From assembly GCF_004684095.1 (NCBI RefSeq), contig NZ_SRII01000005.1:124001-188000 (forward strand): DNA of 64,000 nucleotides, in the 5' to 3' direction. The notes beneath the pieces are model-generated. The model saw nothing but the letters and a program-made list of their open reading frames with translations. It made no database searches and had not been told where the DNA came from. The DNA is from Hymenobacter sp. UV11 (GTDB taxonomy: Bacteria; Bacteroidota; Bacteroidia; Cytophagales; Hymenobacteraceae). Below are positions 35,253 through 47,084 of this stretch, one piece after another; positions within the stretch are counted from its first letter, which is position 1; every line of letters starts with the position of its first letter. The translations under genes were made by a program, and so were the position numbers.

Positions 35253-35282
35253 AAAAGCGCTGACCAGTCGGCCAGCGCTTTT
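35253..35282 (-). terminator. Terminator of the DUF4394 gene
   Basis: AAAAGCGCTGACC and GGCCAGCGCTTTT form a 13-bp stem with one G-U pair. Read on the minus strand it ends in seven T. It lies about 95 bp after the DUF4394 stop codon. Confidence 0.8.
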
Positions 35283-35374
35283 CGGGTTTTGGGTAAAGAC
35301 AAGTAGTGGGGCCTTCCTTGAAGTAGCAGGCCCGTACTTCCTGAGCTGCGGCGAGCAAGGTGGCCGCGGAACGC

Positions 35375-36889
35375 TTAGAAGCCCAAGCCTACGGCCATTG
35401 CCTGTAAGGGCCGCGGCAGGTCGCCTCCCTTGGTCGCAGCTCCCGTGGCCAGGTTAATCGTGTAGACGCTGGCGGCGGTGCCCACCGTCAGCACGGCAAA
35501 GCCCGTGCCGCTGGTGCCCCCAATATCAAAGCCATTTACCCCAGTTGTATTCACGCCCAGCGCACCCACCAAAACGAGTGTGCCCACATTGGGCGGGTCT
35601 TGCCGATACAGCATATCGGTGTTGGAATCAATGTCGTAGAGTACCGTTGTCGTCGCGCCCGCAAAATTGTTTGTGTAGGCAGCGGCCGTTATGGTGGGCG
35701 TACCCGGGTTCAGGGTGCCATCTACCAGGGCAATACCATCGGCGGGGTTCACGCGCAGGTTCACGCCAGTGTCACTCACAATGCGGATGCGGTCCACCGT
35801 GGGGTTGAAGTCGAAGCCGAAATTGGTGCCCGTCAAAACGAGGGGCGTGCCGGCGCCTACTACCGTTGCGGCCCCCGAAGAGAGGTTAACCGTGTAGAGC
35901 CGGTTGGTACTGCCCAGGCCATAGAGCTGCCCATTGAGCGGCCGCATATCCAGGCCTACGAGGCGCTCGCCACTCTGCAAGCCGGTAACGGGTTTGGTTA
36001 CCTGAGTTTGGGGAGTACTTGGGTTGAAGGTCACAAAGTTATTATCCGCATCAACACCGTAGGCTACTGCCTTGGTCGGAATGGCTACCCCAATGATAGT
36101 CGTGTTGGCCGGGAAATTATCGTAGCGCGTAGCGCGGCCCGTACTCAAATCAATTTTATAGAGCCCCGCCTGGTTATCCACCGTTAGCGCGGCAAAAGCG
36201 CTGTTGTCAGCGGCGGCAATGTCAAAGCCCGCGAGCCCCGTTACGTTAACGCCCAAATCGCCAATGGCCACCAGGGTGCCATCGTTGGGCGGGTCTTGCC
36301 GGTACAGCTTGTCGGTAGTGGGGTCGATGTCGTAGAGCACCGTGGTGCTGGCTCCCGCCACTGGGTTGGTATAAGCCACGGCCGAGATAGCGGCGCCCGT
36401 CACACCATTAATGGCGCCATCGGTGGTCATAACGGCGCCGGTTTCCGGGTTCAGCCGCAGGTTTTGGCCCGTGTTGCTAACCAGGCGCAGCCGGTCGACG
36501 GTGGGGTTAAAGTCGATGGTAGCGGTAGTGCCATTCAGGGCCGGCGTGAAGGGGCCAGCTCCTATGGGGCGGGCCACACCGGTGGCCGGGTCGATAACGT
36601 AGAGGCGGCTGGTGCTGCCCAGGCCGTATAGCTGGCCAGTGGCGGGGCGGTAGTCCACGCTCAGGATGCGCTCTCCGGTTTGCAAGCCGGTAATGGCCAC
36701 AGCCGTAGGTGCCGCCGTCACATTATTGGCGTTGAACTGGAGCAGCTGATTCGTACTGGACAGCGCCTGGAAAGTCAAGTCAACCTTGCTAATGGGAACA
36801 GTATCGTCGTTCTTATCACAGGCGGTAAACAAAAGGCCCATTCCCAGCAAAAGGGCAGAGCTAAAATAGGGAGGCAACGAAAATTTCAT
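35375..36889 (-). CDS. DUF4394 lipoprotein with two tandem domains
   Basis: This 504-aa exported protein has a lipoprotein signal (hydrophobic core ALLLGMGLLFTA, acylated Cys about 24). Two DUF4394 copies follow, at about residues 45-270 and 275-504. Each has the order TGLQ.GER.. / GQLYGLGST.RLY / FNPTVDR.R.VS.TG.NLR.NP / TTVLYDID..TD.LYRQDPPN.GTL / NV.G..GFDI, which reads as a beta-propeller-like fold. Function is unknown. It stands alone between a REP-like element and a 664-bp gap, with its own terminator. Confidence 0.88.
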   Translation of the reverse strand: MKFSLPPYFSSALLLGMGLLFTACDKNDDTVPISKVDLTFQALSSTNQLLQFNANNVTAAPTAVAITGLQTGERILSVDYRPATGQLYGLGSTSRLYVIDPATGVARPIGAGPFTPALNGTTATIDFNPTVDRLRLVSNTGQNLRLNPETGAVMTTDGAINGVTGAAISAVAYTNPVAGASTTVLYDIDPTTDKLYRQDPPNDGTLVAIGDLGVNVTGLAGFDIAAADNSAFAALTVDNQAGLYKIDLSTGRATRYDNFPANTTIIGVAIPTKAVAYGVDADNNFVTFNPSTPQTQVTKPVTGLQSGERLVGLDMRPLNGQLYGLGSTNRLYTVNLSSGAATVVGAGTPLVLTGTNFGFDFNPTVDRIRIVSDTGVNLRVNPADGIALVDGTLNPGTPTITAAAYTNNFAGATTTVLYDIDSNTDMLYRQDPPNVGTLVLVGALGVNTTGVNGFDIGGTSGTGFAVLTVGTAASVYTINLATGAATKGGDLPRPLQAMAVGLGF

Positions 36890-37553
36890 ACAGGATGAAT
36901 TTTTAGTGAATTTCCCTTGCTTACGATTTTCAGTTGCTGGTCAGATTGGATGGCCTAGCGACAATACAATAAATTACTGATTATCAGTCCATAAAAGAAT
37001 AAAGCAGTCGTGCTACCTGCTCCGCATCCAGGCTATCCTAGCGAGTCGTCGGTGCGCAGAACAGCAGGCGAATCTGCATCCGAGAAGGAACGGATGGAGA
37101 ACCAACGTACAAACGGAAACTAGTTGAGTAATACGTGATTCACTCGTTGCGCATCCTGCCTTGCGCTAGCGGGCAAAGTGGGCCAAACCTGTTAGTAGCT
37201 CATCAGTGAATCCCGCCTTATTACCAGGTGCTTAGGCCAATAGTAGGTACTACCGCTCACTTGTGGGCAGCGGCAACCAGGCTCTTACCAAATAGAGCTG
37301 GGCGCGGCGGCAGGCAGGCGTTTTTTGTCACTTTGTCATAGCATTTCACCCGTTGCTATGGCGGCGGCATTTCGCTTTTCACGCGTTTTTACTGCGGGCC
37401 AGCGAGCAGGCACCCACGCGGCTGTTTATCGGTAATCATCTTGTACTAAACTGCTTGTGGTACTTGGCAGGCACTATGCCTTATACTTTGACTTTTCGGC
37501 AGCGACCTGTTGCGTAACTTGCCCGGCCCATACCGCTTACTTTCTACTTCACG
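36890..37553. other. Gap upstream of the secG operon
   Basis: In this 664-bp stretch I find no credible gene. TTATACTTTG around 37480-37490 could be a variant -7 box for the following gene, with a leader of about 60 nt. CTACCCC words are absent. It is the right-hand edge of the accessory block. Confidence 0.35.
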
Positions 37554-38684
37554 TTGACCCGCGCCACCCTACTTCAATTGCTCGCCCAGCCCACAGCCCT
37601 CACCGGGGCCGATGTGCGGGCGCTGGAAGAGTTGGCCGAGGCCTTCCCCTACTGCCAAACGGCTCACCTGCTGCTAGCCAAAGCGGCCCACGACCAGGGG
37701 TCGATGCTGGCCGGGCAGCGCCTGCGCCGCGCGGCCACCTACGCCGCCGACCGCACGCTACTGCGTCAGCTCATCGAGCTGCCCGCGCCCGTGGCGGTAG
37801 CGCCCCCCCCCCTGGTGCTGGCCGAAGTCCCGGCGGCCCACCAGGCCACTAACGACCTGGTAACCGCCCCCTACCCCCCCCTGCACGAGCCAGCTCCTCC
37901 CGTAGGCGACACCGCCGCCGAAACGGCTGAACTACCTGATGAGCAAAGGGATGAATTGCTTATTGATGTTCCCGAGCAGGAGCTGGTGCCGGTAGCCAGC
38001 AGCCCGGCTGAGCTAGCGCCCACGCTGGAGCCGGAACCTACGCCAGAGCCGGAGTTGCCGCCCCAGGCGCCGCCCATTCGGCCGCCTGCCGAGGCGGCGG
38101 TGGCCAGCACAGAGTTTGGGCTGGCCTACGAAAGTCCGGTTGAGCTAGCGGCTTACCAGCTAGCTGGGCTGCTTGAAAACCCGGCACCGGCTCGGCCCGT
38201 TGGCACCCCCTTGCTACCCCCCTTTACGGGCGTGGCCGATGTGGCGTATGCCCCTACCGAGGGGAGCCGCCTGGGCTTTTGCCTGCTGCCAGCGGCGGGC
38301 CGCGACGGGATGCCCGCTACTGGCCTACCCCCTACCGGAGAGTTTTTCGCGCCCGACGCGCTGCTACTGGCCCACGTGGCGGCCCAGCAGCCCGAGGCGC
38401 CCAAGGCCCGCCCGCTCGACCTCATCAACAGCTTCTTGCAGCGGGCCCCGGCCGCGTCGCGCCGCCGGGCCCTCCCTACCCTCGATGAGGAAGCCCAAGC
38501 CGACTTGTCGGTGCGCAGCACCCGTGCCGAGCCCGATTTAGCTTCTGAAAGCTTAGCCAAAATATTGGCACGGCAGGGAAAAGTTGACCGCGCCATTGCA
38601 ATTTATGAGCGCCTGATGGTGAAACAGCCGGAAAAAATGGCGTACTTTGCAGCTCAAATTGACTCATTGCGCCCATCGGCGTAG
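37554..38684 (+). CDS. Conserved Bacteroidota protein preceding secG
   Basis: This 376-aa cytosolic protein has conserved ends and a variable middle. The N-terminal 90 residues (ADVRALEELAEAFPYCQTAH, then AHDQGSMLAGQRLRRAATYAADR) form helices like a degenerate TPR. The middle (about 90-200) is Pro/Glu-rich and disordered. The C-terminal 50 residues (SESLAKILARQGKVDRAIAI, then YERLMVKQPEK) are a single TPR-like hairpin. Homologues occupy this same place before secG in many Bacteroidota; the function is unknown. Initiation is probably at TTG 37554, since no in-frame ATG lies upstream. It is 14 nt from secG. Confidence 0.85.
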   Translation: MTRATLLQLLAQPTALTGADVRALEELAEAFPYCQTAHLLLAKAAHDQGSMLAGQRLRRAATYAADRTLLRQLIELPAPVAVAPPPLVLAEVPAAHQATNDLVTAPYPPLHEPAPPVGDTAAETAELPDEQRDELLIDVPEQELVPVASSPAELAPTLEPEPTPEPELPPQAPPIRPPAEAAVASTEFGLAYESPVELAAYQLAGLLENPAPARPVGTPLLPPFTGVADVAYAPTEGSRLGFCLLPAAGRDGMPATGLPPTGEFFAPDALLLAHVAAQQPEAPKARPLDLINSFLQRAPAASRRRALPTLDEEAQADLSVRSTRAEPDLASESLAKILARQGKVDRAIAIYERLMVKQPEKMAYFAAQIDSLRPSA

Positions 38685-38698
38685 CTATTTCTTTTCTC

Positions 38699-39073
38699 AT
38701 GTACTTCGCACTAGTCATCTTCATCCTGGTTATCTGCTTTCTCCTGTCGCTCATCGTACTGGCTCAGAACCCGAAAGGGGGCGGCATCAGCAGCCAGTTT
38801 GGGTCGGGTGGCGCAGCCAACCTGATGGGCGTGAAGCGCACCGGCGACTTGCTCGAAAAGCTCACCTGGGGCTTCGCGATTGGCCTGATTGTAATTACGC
38901 TCGCTACCCACATGCTGAGCAGCGGCAGCAACGGGCCGGTTCGCAGCGTGAACCAGCAAGCCGCCCAGCGGGCTGTAGTGCCGGCCTCGGCACCGGCTCC
39001 TGCGTCTGCCCCGGCGCCTGGCGCTCCGGCACCTTCCACCGTGCCGGTTCCGCAGCCCCAGCCAGCTCAGTAA
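38699..39073 (+). CDS. secG: Preprotein translocase subunit SecG
   Basis: This 124-aa inner-membrane subunit of SecYEG has two transmembrane helices (about 2-21 and 59-78) flanking the conserved loop VLAQNPKGGGISSQFGSGGAANLMGVKRTGD. The tail after residue 85 is Ala/Pro-rich and disordered, longer than in Proteobacteria but normal for this phylum. It follows the TPR-like gene by 14 nt and ends at a strong terminator before groES. Confidence 0.95.
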   Translation: MYFALVIFILVICFLLSLIVLAQNPKGGGISSQFGSGGAANLMGVKRTGDLLEKLTWGFAIGLIVITLATHMLSSGSNGPVRSVNQQAAQRAVVPASAPAPASAPAPGAPAPSTVPVPQPQPAQ

Positions 39074-39102
39074 CCCACGAGCTTTTCTTCGCAGAAAATT
39101 TA

Positions 39103-39150
39103 GCACAAAGCCAGCGGCTTTCGTTTAAGGACGGGCCGCTGGCTTTGTGC
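39103..39150 (+). terminator. secG terminator
   Basis: GCACAAAGCCAGCGG (39103-39117) pairs perfectly with 39136-39150 around an 18-nt loop and is followed by a short TTTA and later a TTTTT run. It separates the secG and groES transcripts. Confidence 0.8.
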
Positions 39151-39325
39151 TTTACGTCGTTTTTGCCGGGCGTTTCTACCAGTTACGGCAGGCGCGTCTG
39201 CCAATCCGGCCAGCTACGGCGCGCATTCTGTCAGGTTTGGGCGGTTGGCACATTTCATGTCAACCCCCGCCACAGGAGTTCCCAACTTCTTCATTATCCA
39301 AAACATCCATTTCCCATTTCAACCA

Positions 39326-39616
39326 ATGGCACTGAGCATTAAACCGCTGGCCGACCGCGTGGTCATCAAAGCCGCCGCCGCCGAAGCCACTACCAAGTCT
39401 GGCATCATCATCCCCGACACTGCCAAGGAGAAGCCCCAGCGCGGTGAAGTTGTAGCCGTGGGCGAAGGCCGCACCGCTGACAGCGGCACCCTCATCAAGC
39501 CCCAGGTAAAAGCTGGCGACCAGGTACTGTACGGCAAGTGGACCGGCACCGAAATCACCGTGGATGGTGAGGACTACCTCATCATGCAGGAGAAGGACAT
39601 TCTAGCCGTTCTCTAA
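39326..39616 (+). CDS. groES: Co-chaperonin GroES
   Basis: This 96-aa protein forms the lid of the GroEL chamber. It starts [23 protein letters not shown] and contains the mobile loop [20 protein letters not shown]. The C-terminal strands read [33 protein letters not shown]. Length fits the family. ATG 39326 is clear; frames extending upstream are not conserved. It lies 57 bp before groEL in the same operon. I saw no CIRCE element upstream, so HrcA control is unlikely. Confidence 0.97.
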   Translation: MALSIKPLADRVVIKAAAAEATTKSGIIIPDTAKEKPQRGEVVAVGEGRTADSGTLIKPQVKAGDQVLYGKWTGTEITVDGEDYLIMQEKDILAVL

Positions 39617-41320
<1,704 letters not shown>

Positions 41321-41412
41321 ACCGTAGATTAAACGGATTTAACTGATTTCGTGGATACGCCGCTGAAGCGGCTGACTGCGCGAAGTTTGCTTATAGTCCG
41401 TTTGAATATTTG

Positions 41413-41452
41413 AAAAAAGCCCCGCCGGACGTTGGTCCGGCGGGGCTTTTTT
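41413..41452. terminator. Bidirectional terminator between groEL and the peptide transporter
   Basis: AAAAAAGCCCCGCCGGAC and its complement form a 17-18-bp stem with a short loop, with A6 before and T6 after. It can serve both convergent genes. Confidence 0.9.
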
Positions 41453-41470
41453 GTGGGGTGTAGCTGGTAG

Positions 41471-43036
<1,566 letters not shown>

Positions 43037-43218
43037 GTGGGTAATGAAGGGGTAAGGATAGAGAATGTAAAAAGCCCCCAGGCCACGACGGGCCGGGGGT
43101 GGGTAAAGCTAAGAAAACTTTGGGGTAATGACGGCCAGGCAAGCTCAACGAGTAGCCACTTATGCTCGACACAAGCCTAGCGAATAGCCAGGTACAGCGA
43201 ATTTTCGCTAATCATACA

Positions 43219-43226
43219 TACCTTTG
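43219..43226 (+). promoter_or_regulatory. -7 box of pckA
   Basis: TACCTTTG is an exact TAnnTTTG match about 175 bp before the pckA ATG, implying a long 5' leader. The -33 position has only TTTTCG. Confidence 0.45.
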
Positions 43227-43401
43227 TACTGAACTCATCCGAGTGCTGCTGCCCGTGCATGCCTACGCTACCTGCTACCGCAGGTAGCTCAGCTATTTTT
43301 CGCAACTGACTGCGCTTGCCCATTGCGGCAGCCAGGTTGCCTGCTTCGTCTTTTCCTACCCTGCTCCCACCCATTTTTTTTACTCATTTCACTCTTTTTA
43401 C

Positions 43402-45018
43402 ATGGCTGACCACAAAGCTGTCGCAGCACGCTTGGCTCCCCTCGGTTTTTCGCAAGCGCCGCCCCGGGCGCACCTCAACCTGCCGCCCGCCGCGCTCGTG
43501 GAGCATGCCCTGCGCCGGGAAGAAGGCCAGCTAACGGACACGGGCGCGCTCATGTGCGACACCGGCCAATTCACGGGCCGCTCGCCCAAAGACCGGTTTA
43601 TTGTGCAGGATGCCGGCACCGCCGAGAGCGTGTGGTGGGGCGACATCAATATTCCCTTCGCGCCGGCCCAGTTCACGCAGCTACACCAGAAAATGGTGGC
43701 CTACCTGGCCGATAAGGAGATTTTTGTGCGCGACGCCTACGCGGGCGCCAACCCCGACTACCAGCTCAAGCTGCGCGTAGTGAACGAGCTGGCCTGGCAT
43801 AACCTCTTCTGCTACAACCTGTTTTTGCGCCCCGAGGCCGAGGCCGATACCACTTGGGCGCCCGATTTCAGCATTATCTGCGCGCCCGGCTTCGAGGCCG
43901 ACCCGGCCGTGGATGGTACCCGCCAGAAAAACTTTGCCATTATCAACTTCACGGAGAAGCTCATTCTCATTGGCGGCACGGCTTACGCGGGCGAAATGAA
44001 GAAGGGCATCTTTGGGGTGCTCAACTACCTGCTGCCGCACCAGCACCAAACCCTACCCATGCACTGCTCGGCCAACGTGGGCGCGCAGGGCGACACGGCC
44101 ATTTTCTTCGGCCTGTCGGGCACGGGCAAAACGACCCTTTCCACCGACCCGGCGCGCGGGCTCATTGGCGATGATGAGCACGGCTGGACGCCCGAGGCGG
44201 GCATTTTCAACTTTGAGGGCGGCTGCTACGCCAAAGTTATTGACCTAAACCCGGCCAAGGAACCCGAAATCTGGGACGCTATTCGCTTCGGGGCCATCGT
44301 GGAAAACACGCGCTTCCGGCCCGGCACCCACACCGTAGACTACGCCAACAAGAGCGTAACCGAGAATACGCGCACCGCCTACCCCCTCCATTTTATCCCG
44401 AATGCCGTGGTGCCGAGCGTGGGGGCCGCGCCGCAGCATATTTTCTTCCTCACGGCCGATGCGTTTGGAGTGCTACCCCCCCTTAGCAAGCTCGACCGCA
44501 GCCACGCCATGTATCACTTCCTGAGCGGCTACACGGCCAAGGTGGCGGGTACCGAAATGGGTATTGTGGAGCCACAAACTACGTTTTCGGCCTGCTTCGG
44601 GCAGGTGTTCCTACCCCTGCACCCCACCCGCTACGCCGAGATGCTGGGCCAGAAGATGGACGAAAACCCCGATGTACAGGTGTGGCTGGTGAATACCGGC
44701 TGGTCGGGCGGCAGCTACGGCACTGGCCAGCGCCTGAAGCTGGCCCATACTCGCGCCATGATTGCGGCCGCGCTTTCGGGCGTTCTCAGCGAAGTAAACT
44801 TCCGGACGCATCCCATTTTTGGGGTGGCCGTGCCCGGCGCCGTGCCTGGGGTACCTACCGAAATTCTGGACCCGCGCCACACCTGGCGCGACAAAGACGC
44901 GTATGACCGCACAGCCACCGAGCTAGCGGAAAAATTCATCAAGAACTTTGAGAAATACGCCGAGTTTGCCAACGCGGATATCCTGGCGGGGGCGCCGAAA
45001 GTTGCGGTCGAAGTGTAA
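43402..45018 (+). CDS. pckA: ATP-dependent phosphoenolpyruvate carboxykinase
   Basis: This 538-aa cytosolic gluconeogenic enzyme converts oxaloacetate and ATP to PEP, CO2 and ADP. It shows the substrate loop TGRSPKDRFIV (near 53-63) and the PEPCK-specific segment IGGTAYAGEMKKGIF. The kinase P-loop GLSGTGKTTLSTD starts at about residue 237, followed by DDEHGWTPEAGIFNFEGGCYAKVI. Length is normal for the ATP form. It stands alone and is followed by an inverted repeat. Confidence 0.97.
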   Translation: MADHKAVAARLAPLGFSQAPPRAHLNLPPAALVEHALRREEGQLTDTGALMCDTGQFTGRSPKDRFIVQDAGTAESVWWGDINIPFAPAQFTQLHQKMVAYLADKEIFVRDAYAGANPDYQLKLRVVNELAWHNLFCYNLFLRPEAEADTTWAPDFSIICAPGFEADPAVDGTRQKNFAIINFTEKLILIGGTAYAGEMKKGIFGVLNYLLPHQHQTLPMHCSANVGAQGDTAIFFGLSGTGKTTLSTDPARGLIGDDEHGWTPEAGIFNFEGGCYAKVIDLNPAKEPEIWDAIRFGAIVENTRFRPGTHTVDYANKSVTENTRTAYPLHFIPNAVVPSVGAAPQHIFFLTADAFGVLPPLSKLDRSHAMYHFLSGYTAKVAGTEMGIVEPQTTFSACFGQVFLPLHPTRYAEMLGQKMDENPDVQVWLVNTGWSGGSYGTGQRLKLAHTRAMIAAALSGVLSEVNFRTHPIFGVAVPGAVPGVPTEILDPRHTWRDKDAYDRTATELAEKFIKNFEKYAEFANADILAGAPKVAVEV

Positions 45019-45047
45019 GGTGTAAGCGCCACAAAAGCTACTAAAGC

Positions 45048-45127
45048 GTAATTCCGAGTTTGCCGAAGCACCTCGCGTGTATCGTTACAACGACGCACGC
45101 GAGGTGCTTCGGCAAGCTCGGAATTAC
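45048..45127. repeat. Inverted repeat with 32-nt arms
   Basis: Arms 45048-45079 and 45096-45127 are complementary with one G-U position around a 16-nt loop. The core TTGCCGAAGCACCTCGCG resembles the TTGTCGAAGCATCTC core of the 34931 element. It lies between convergent genes and may double as a terminator. Confidence 0.75.
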
Positions 45128-45171
45128 CTTTTAAGCAATCAAACTTGTTCCTTAAGTCTGTTTGGCAGCTA

Positions 45172-45663
45172 TTACTTGGTAGTTATAATGCGCAGCCCCA
45201 ACAAGTGAGTAGGCTTGTTGGCAAAGAAGACCGGCATAATCAAGTAGTTGTGCGCACTGGCTCGCAGCGACGCCCGCGCCAGTAGGCTGTCTTCGTGCCG
45301 CCCCAGCACCAGAAGGTCGCGGACCCGGCGCGTTTGGGCGTTGTAGCTAGCTACTATGGTGAGGCCGCCGGTGCGGAAGGCCGCCAGGGAATCGGTCGTG
45401 GGCGCGGCGCTAATGGTTGTCAGCGGGTCGGTGTAGTTGGCTGGCAGAGCTTGCGCCGGGCCCAGCTGGCTGCGCAAGCTATCAATGGACTTGCCCAGCA
45501 TCGCTGGCACGTTGGCAGTGGGCGCTACGCTGGCGCGGGGGAGGGTAGGCGCAGTTTGGACGGGCTCATGCGTGCCCGAGCAGCCGGCTATCGCCCAGCA
45601 GGCTGCCAGCTGCCAGCTAGGGCGGTAGCAGTGCACCAGCAGATTTTGGGCCCAGCTACGCAT
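45172..45663 (-). CDS. Small lipoprotein, function unknown
   Basis: From ATG 45663 this is 163 aa with a lipoprotein signal (WQLAACWAIAGC, acylated Cys about 28). The mature part is a single compact domain with SIDSLRSQLGPAQALP and a C-terminal LIMPVFFANKPTHLLGLRIITTK strand. The SID.LR.QLG pattern suggests a small alpha-beta lipoprotein fold, but I do not recognise a family. The ATG overlaps the stop of the Nudix gene (TAATG), so translation is coupled. Confidence 0.75.
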   Translation of the reverse strand: MRSWAQNLLVHCYRPSWQLAACWAIAGCSGTHEPVQTAPTLPRASVAPTANVPAMLGKSIDSLRSQLGPAQALPANYTDPLTTISAAPTTDSLAAFRTGGLTIVASYNAQTRRVRDLLVLGRHEDSLLARASLRASAHNYLIMPVFFANKPTHLLGLRIITTK

Positions 45664-46358
45664 TAATCGGAGGTTGCCTTGGCGGGCTTGCCGGCCATTT
45701 CGCTCAGGTAGTGGCGCACTACCAGCGTGATGGAAGCATACGACTCTTCGAGGCGGGCCAGGGCGTCCTGAGGCGACATCCAACGGACTTCCTCGATATA
45801 TTCTTCGGTTTGGGGCCGCATAACGGAGTCGTCGAGGCAATTCATCACAAACCAGCTGGTTTTCTTGAGCATTTTGTTGCCTTTGTAGGCATACGAATGC
45901 CAGGTGCTCGGCAGTTTTTCGCCTAATTCCACCTTGATGTTGCACTCTTCTTCTACCTCGCGCATGGCGCCGAGGGCCACATCTTCCTCACTTTTGAGCT
46001 TGCCCTTGGGCAAATCCCACTTACCCAGACGGTAAATCATCAGCACCTGGCCGTCTTTTACCACGAGCCCACCGGCCGCTTTGGCAATCTTAAACTGGTC
46101 CTTCAGGTGCAGAATAAGATTTTTCTTTTTGCGAACCAGCATGGTGAGCGAATCCAGCTTTTTGAGCTTTTTCACTTCCATCAGCCGCAGCAGACGGTCC
46201 AGAAATGCAGCGGTGGCATCGCGTACAAGCACATCGCCTACCAGGTCTTTGCTGGTAAAATCGTCGGTGGCCCCGAGCACGAGGTCGTACTTATGCTTGT
46301 ATACTTTGTCGCTGAAATTCTTAATAATCAGCGGCACGTCGTTGATGAAGACGTTCAT
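45663..46358 (-). CDS. Nudix hydrolase
   Basis: This 231-aa cytosolic protein has an N-terminal region of about 95 residues of unknown role (MNVFINDVPLII, then Lys-rich helices). The Nudix domain at about 96-215 has the box GKLKSEEDVALGAMREVEEECNI, which fits GX5EX7REUXEEXGU with Cys at one position. The substrate could be a nucleoside diphosphate derivative or diadenosine polyphosphate. It is coupled to the lipoprotein at 45172 through TAATG. ATG 46358 is chosen; the longer frame starts in sequence shared with the promoter region. Confidence 0.9.
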   Translation of the reverse strand: MNVFINDVPLIIKNFSDKVYKHKYDLVLGATDDFTSKDLVGDVLVRDATAAFLDRLLRLMEVKKLKKLDSLTMLVRKKKNLILHLKDQFKIAKAAGGLVVKDGQVLMIYRLGKWDLPKGKLKSEEDVALGAMREVEEECNIKVELGEKLPSTWHSYAYKGNKMLKKTSWFVMNCLDDSVMRPQTEEYIEEVRWMSPQDALARLEESYASITLVVRHYLSEMAGKPAKATSD

Positions 46359-46485
46359 CGGAAAAAATTCAAGGAAAGAAGGGGTAACCAAAAACTGGCA
46401 CCTGCACTAGCAGCGGCCCCATACCGTGGGGAGCGCTGCAAGATACGGGCGGCCCGGATTTTTACGACGCAACCAGGTAGTGTTG

Positions 46486-46493
46486 CATCTTTG
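46486..46493 (+). promoter_or_regulatory. -7 box just before the phosphodiesterase gene
   Basis: CATCTTTG ends only 8 bp before ATG 46502, so the mRNA should be leaderless or nearly so. A run of five T at 46459-46463 sits where -33 would be. Confidence 0.45.
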
Positions 46494-46501
46494 CCGAAGA
46501 T

Positions 46502-47023
46502 ATGACGCGGATTGGTTTACTTTCGGATACCCACGGTTACTTCGATGAGCGCATTGCCTACCACCTGCGCGAGACGGATGAAATTTGGCATGCGGGCGAT
46601 TTTGGCTCGTCTGAGCTAATTCTGCAATTAACGGGACTGGCGCCGGTTTTTCGGGGGGTATACGGCAATATCGATGGTACCGACGTGCGCTGCACCGAGC
46701 CCTTGGTTCAGGATTTTACAGTAGATGGCTTGCGCGTGGTGATGACGCACATTGGGGGCTACCCAGGGCACTACGCCCCGGCGGCCCGGCAATTGCTGAC
46801 GCAGGCGCGACCGGGCCTCTTCGTTTGCGGGCATTCGCACATCCTGCGCATTATGCCCGACCCCAAACTTGGACTGCTGGCCCTGAACCCCGGCGCGGCC
46901 GGCCGGCACGGCTTTCACCGGGTGCGCACGCTGCTGCGCTTTAGCATCGACAAGGGCAAAGTGCTGGACCTGCGCGCCATAGAGCTGGGCCCACGCACGG
47001 CCTCCCAGGACCTTGCACGCTAG
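46502..47023 (+). CDS. YfcE/MJ0936-type metallophosphoesterase
   Basis: This 173-aa calcineurin-fold phosphodiesterase has a complete dinuclear metal site: D9 and H11 in LLSDTHGYF, D33 in HAGDFG, N56 in YGNIDGTD, H82 in MTHIGG, and the GHSH pair near 109-111 (CGHSHILRI). NPGAAGRHGF near the end is also typical. Small proteins of this type hydrolyse phosphodiesters, but the physiological substrate is usually unknown. It is divergent from the Nudix gene and ends at a terminator. Confidence 0.92.
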   Translation: MTRIGLLSDTHGYFDERIAYHLRETDEIWHAGDFGSSELILQLTGLAPVFRGVYGNIDGTDVRCTEPLVQDFTVDGLRVVMTHIGGYPGHYAPAARQLLTQARPGLFVCGHSHILRIMPDPKLGLLALNPGAAGRHGFHRVRTLLRFSIDKGKVLDLRAIELGPRTASQDLAR

Positions 47024-47027
47024 ATAC

Positions 47028-47062
47028 AAAAAGCGCCTGGCAACGAGTACCAGGCGCTTTTT
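47028..47062. terminator. Bidirectional terminator
   Basis: A 13-bp stem AAAAAGCGCCTGG/CCAGGCGCTTTTT with a 9-nt loop starts 4 nt after the phosphodiesterase stop. It also serves the convergent Ala-rich gene. Confidence 0.9.
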
Positions 47063-47084
47063 ATGACAAGGGTAGCACGAGACG

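Noticed and set aside
39151..39325. CIRCE heat-shock operator before groES
   Set aside because: No TTAGCACTC-N9-GAGTGCTAA inverted repeat is present in the gap.
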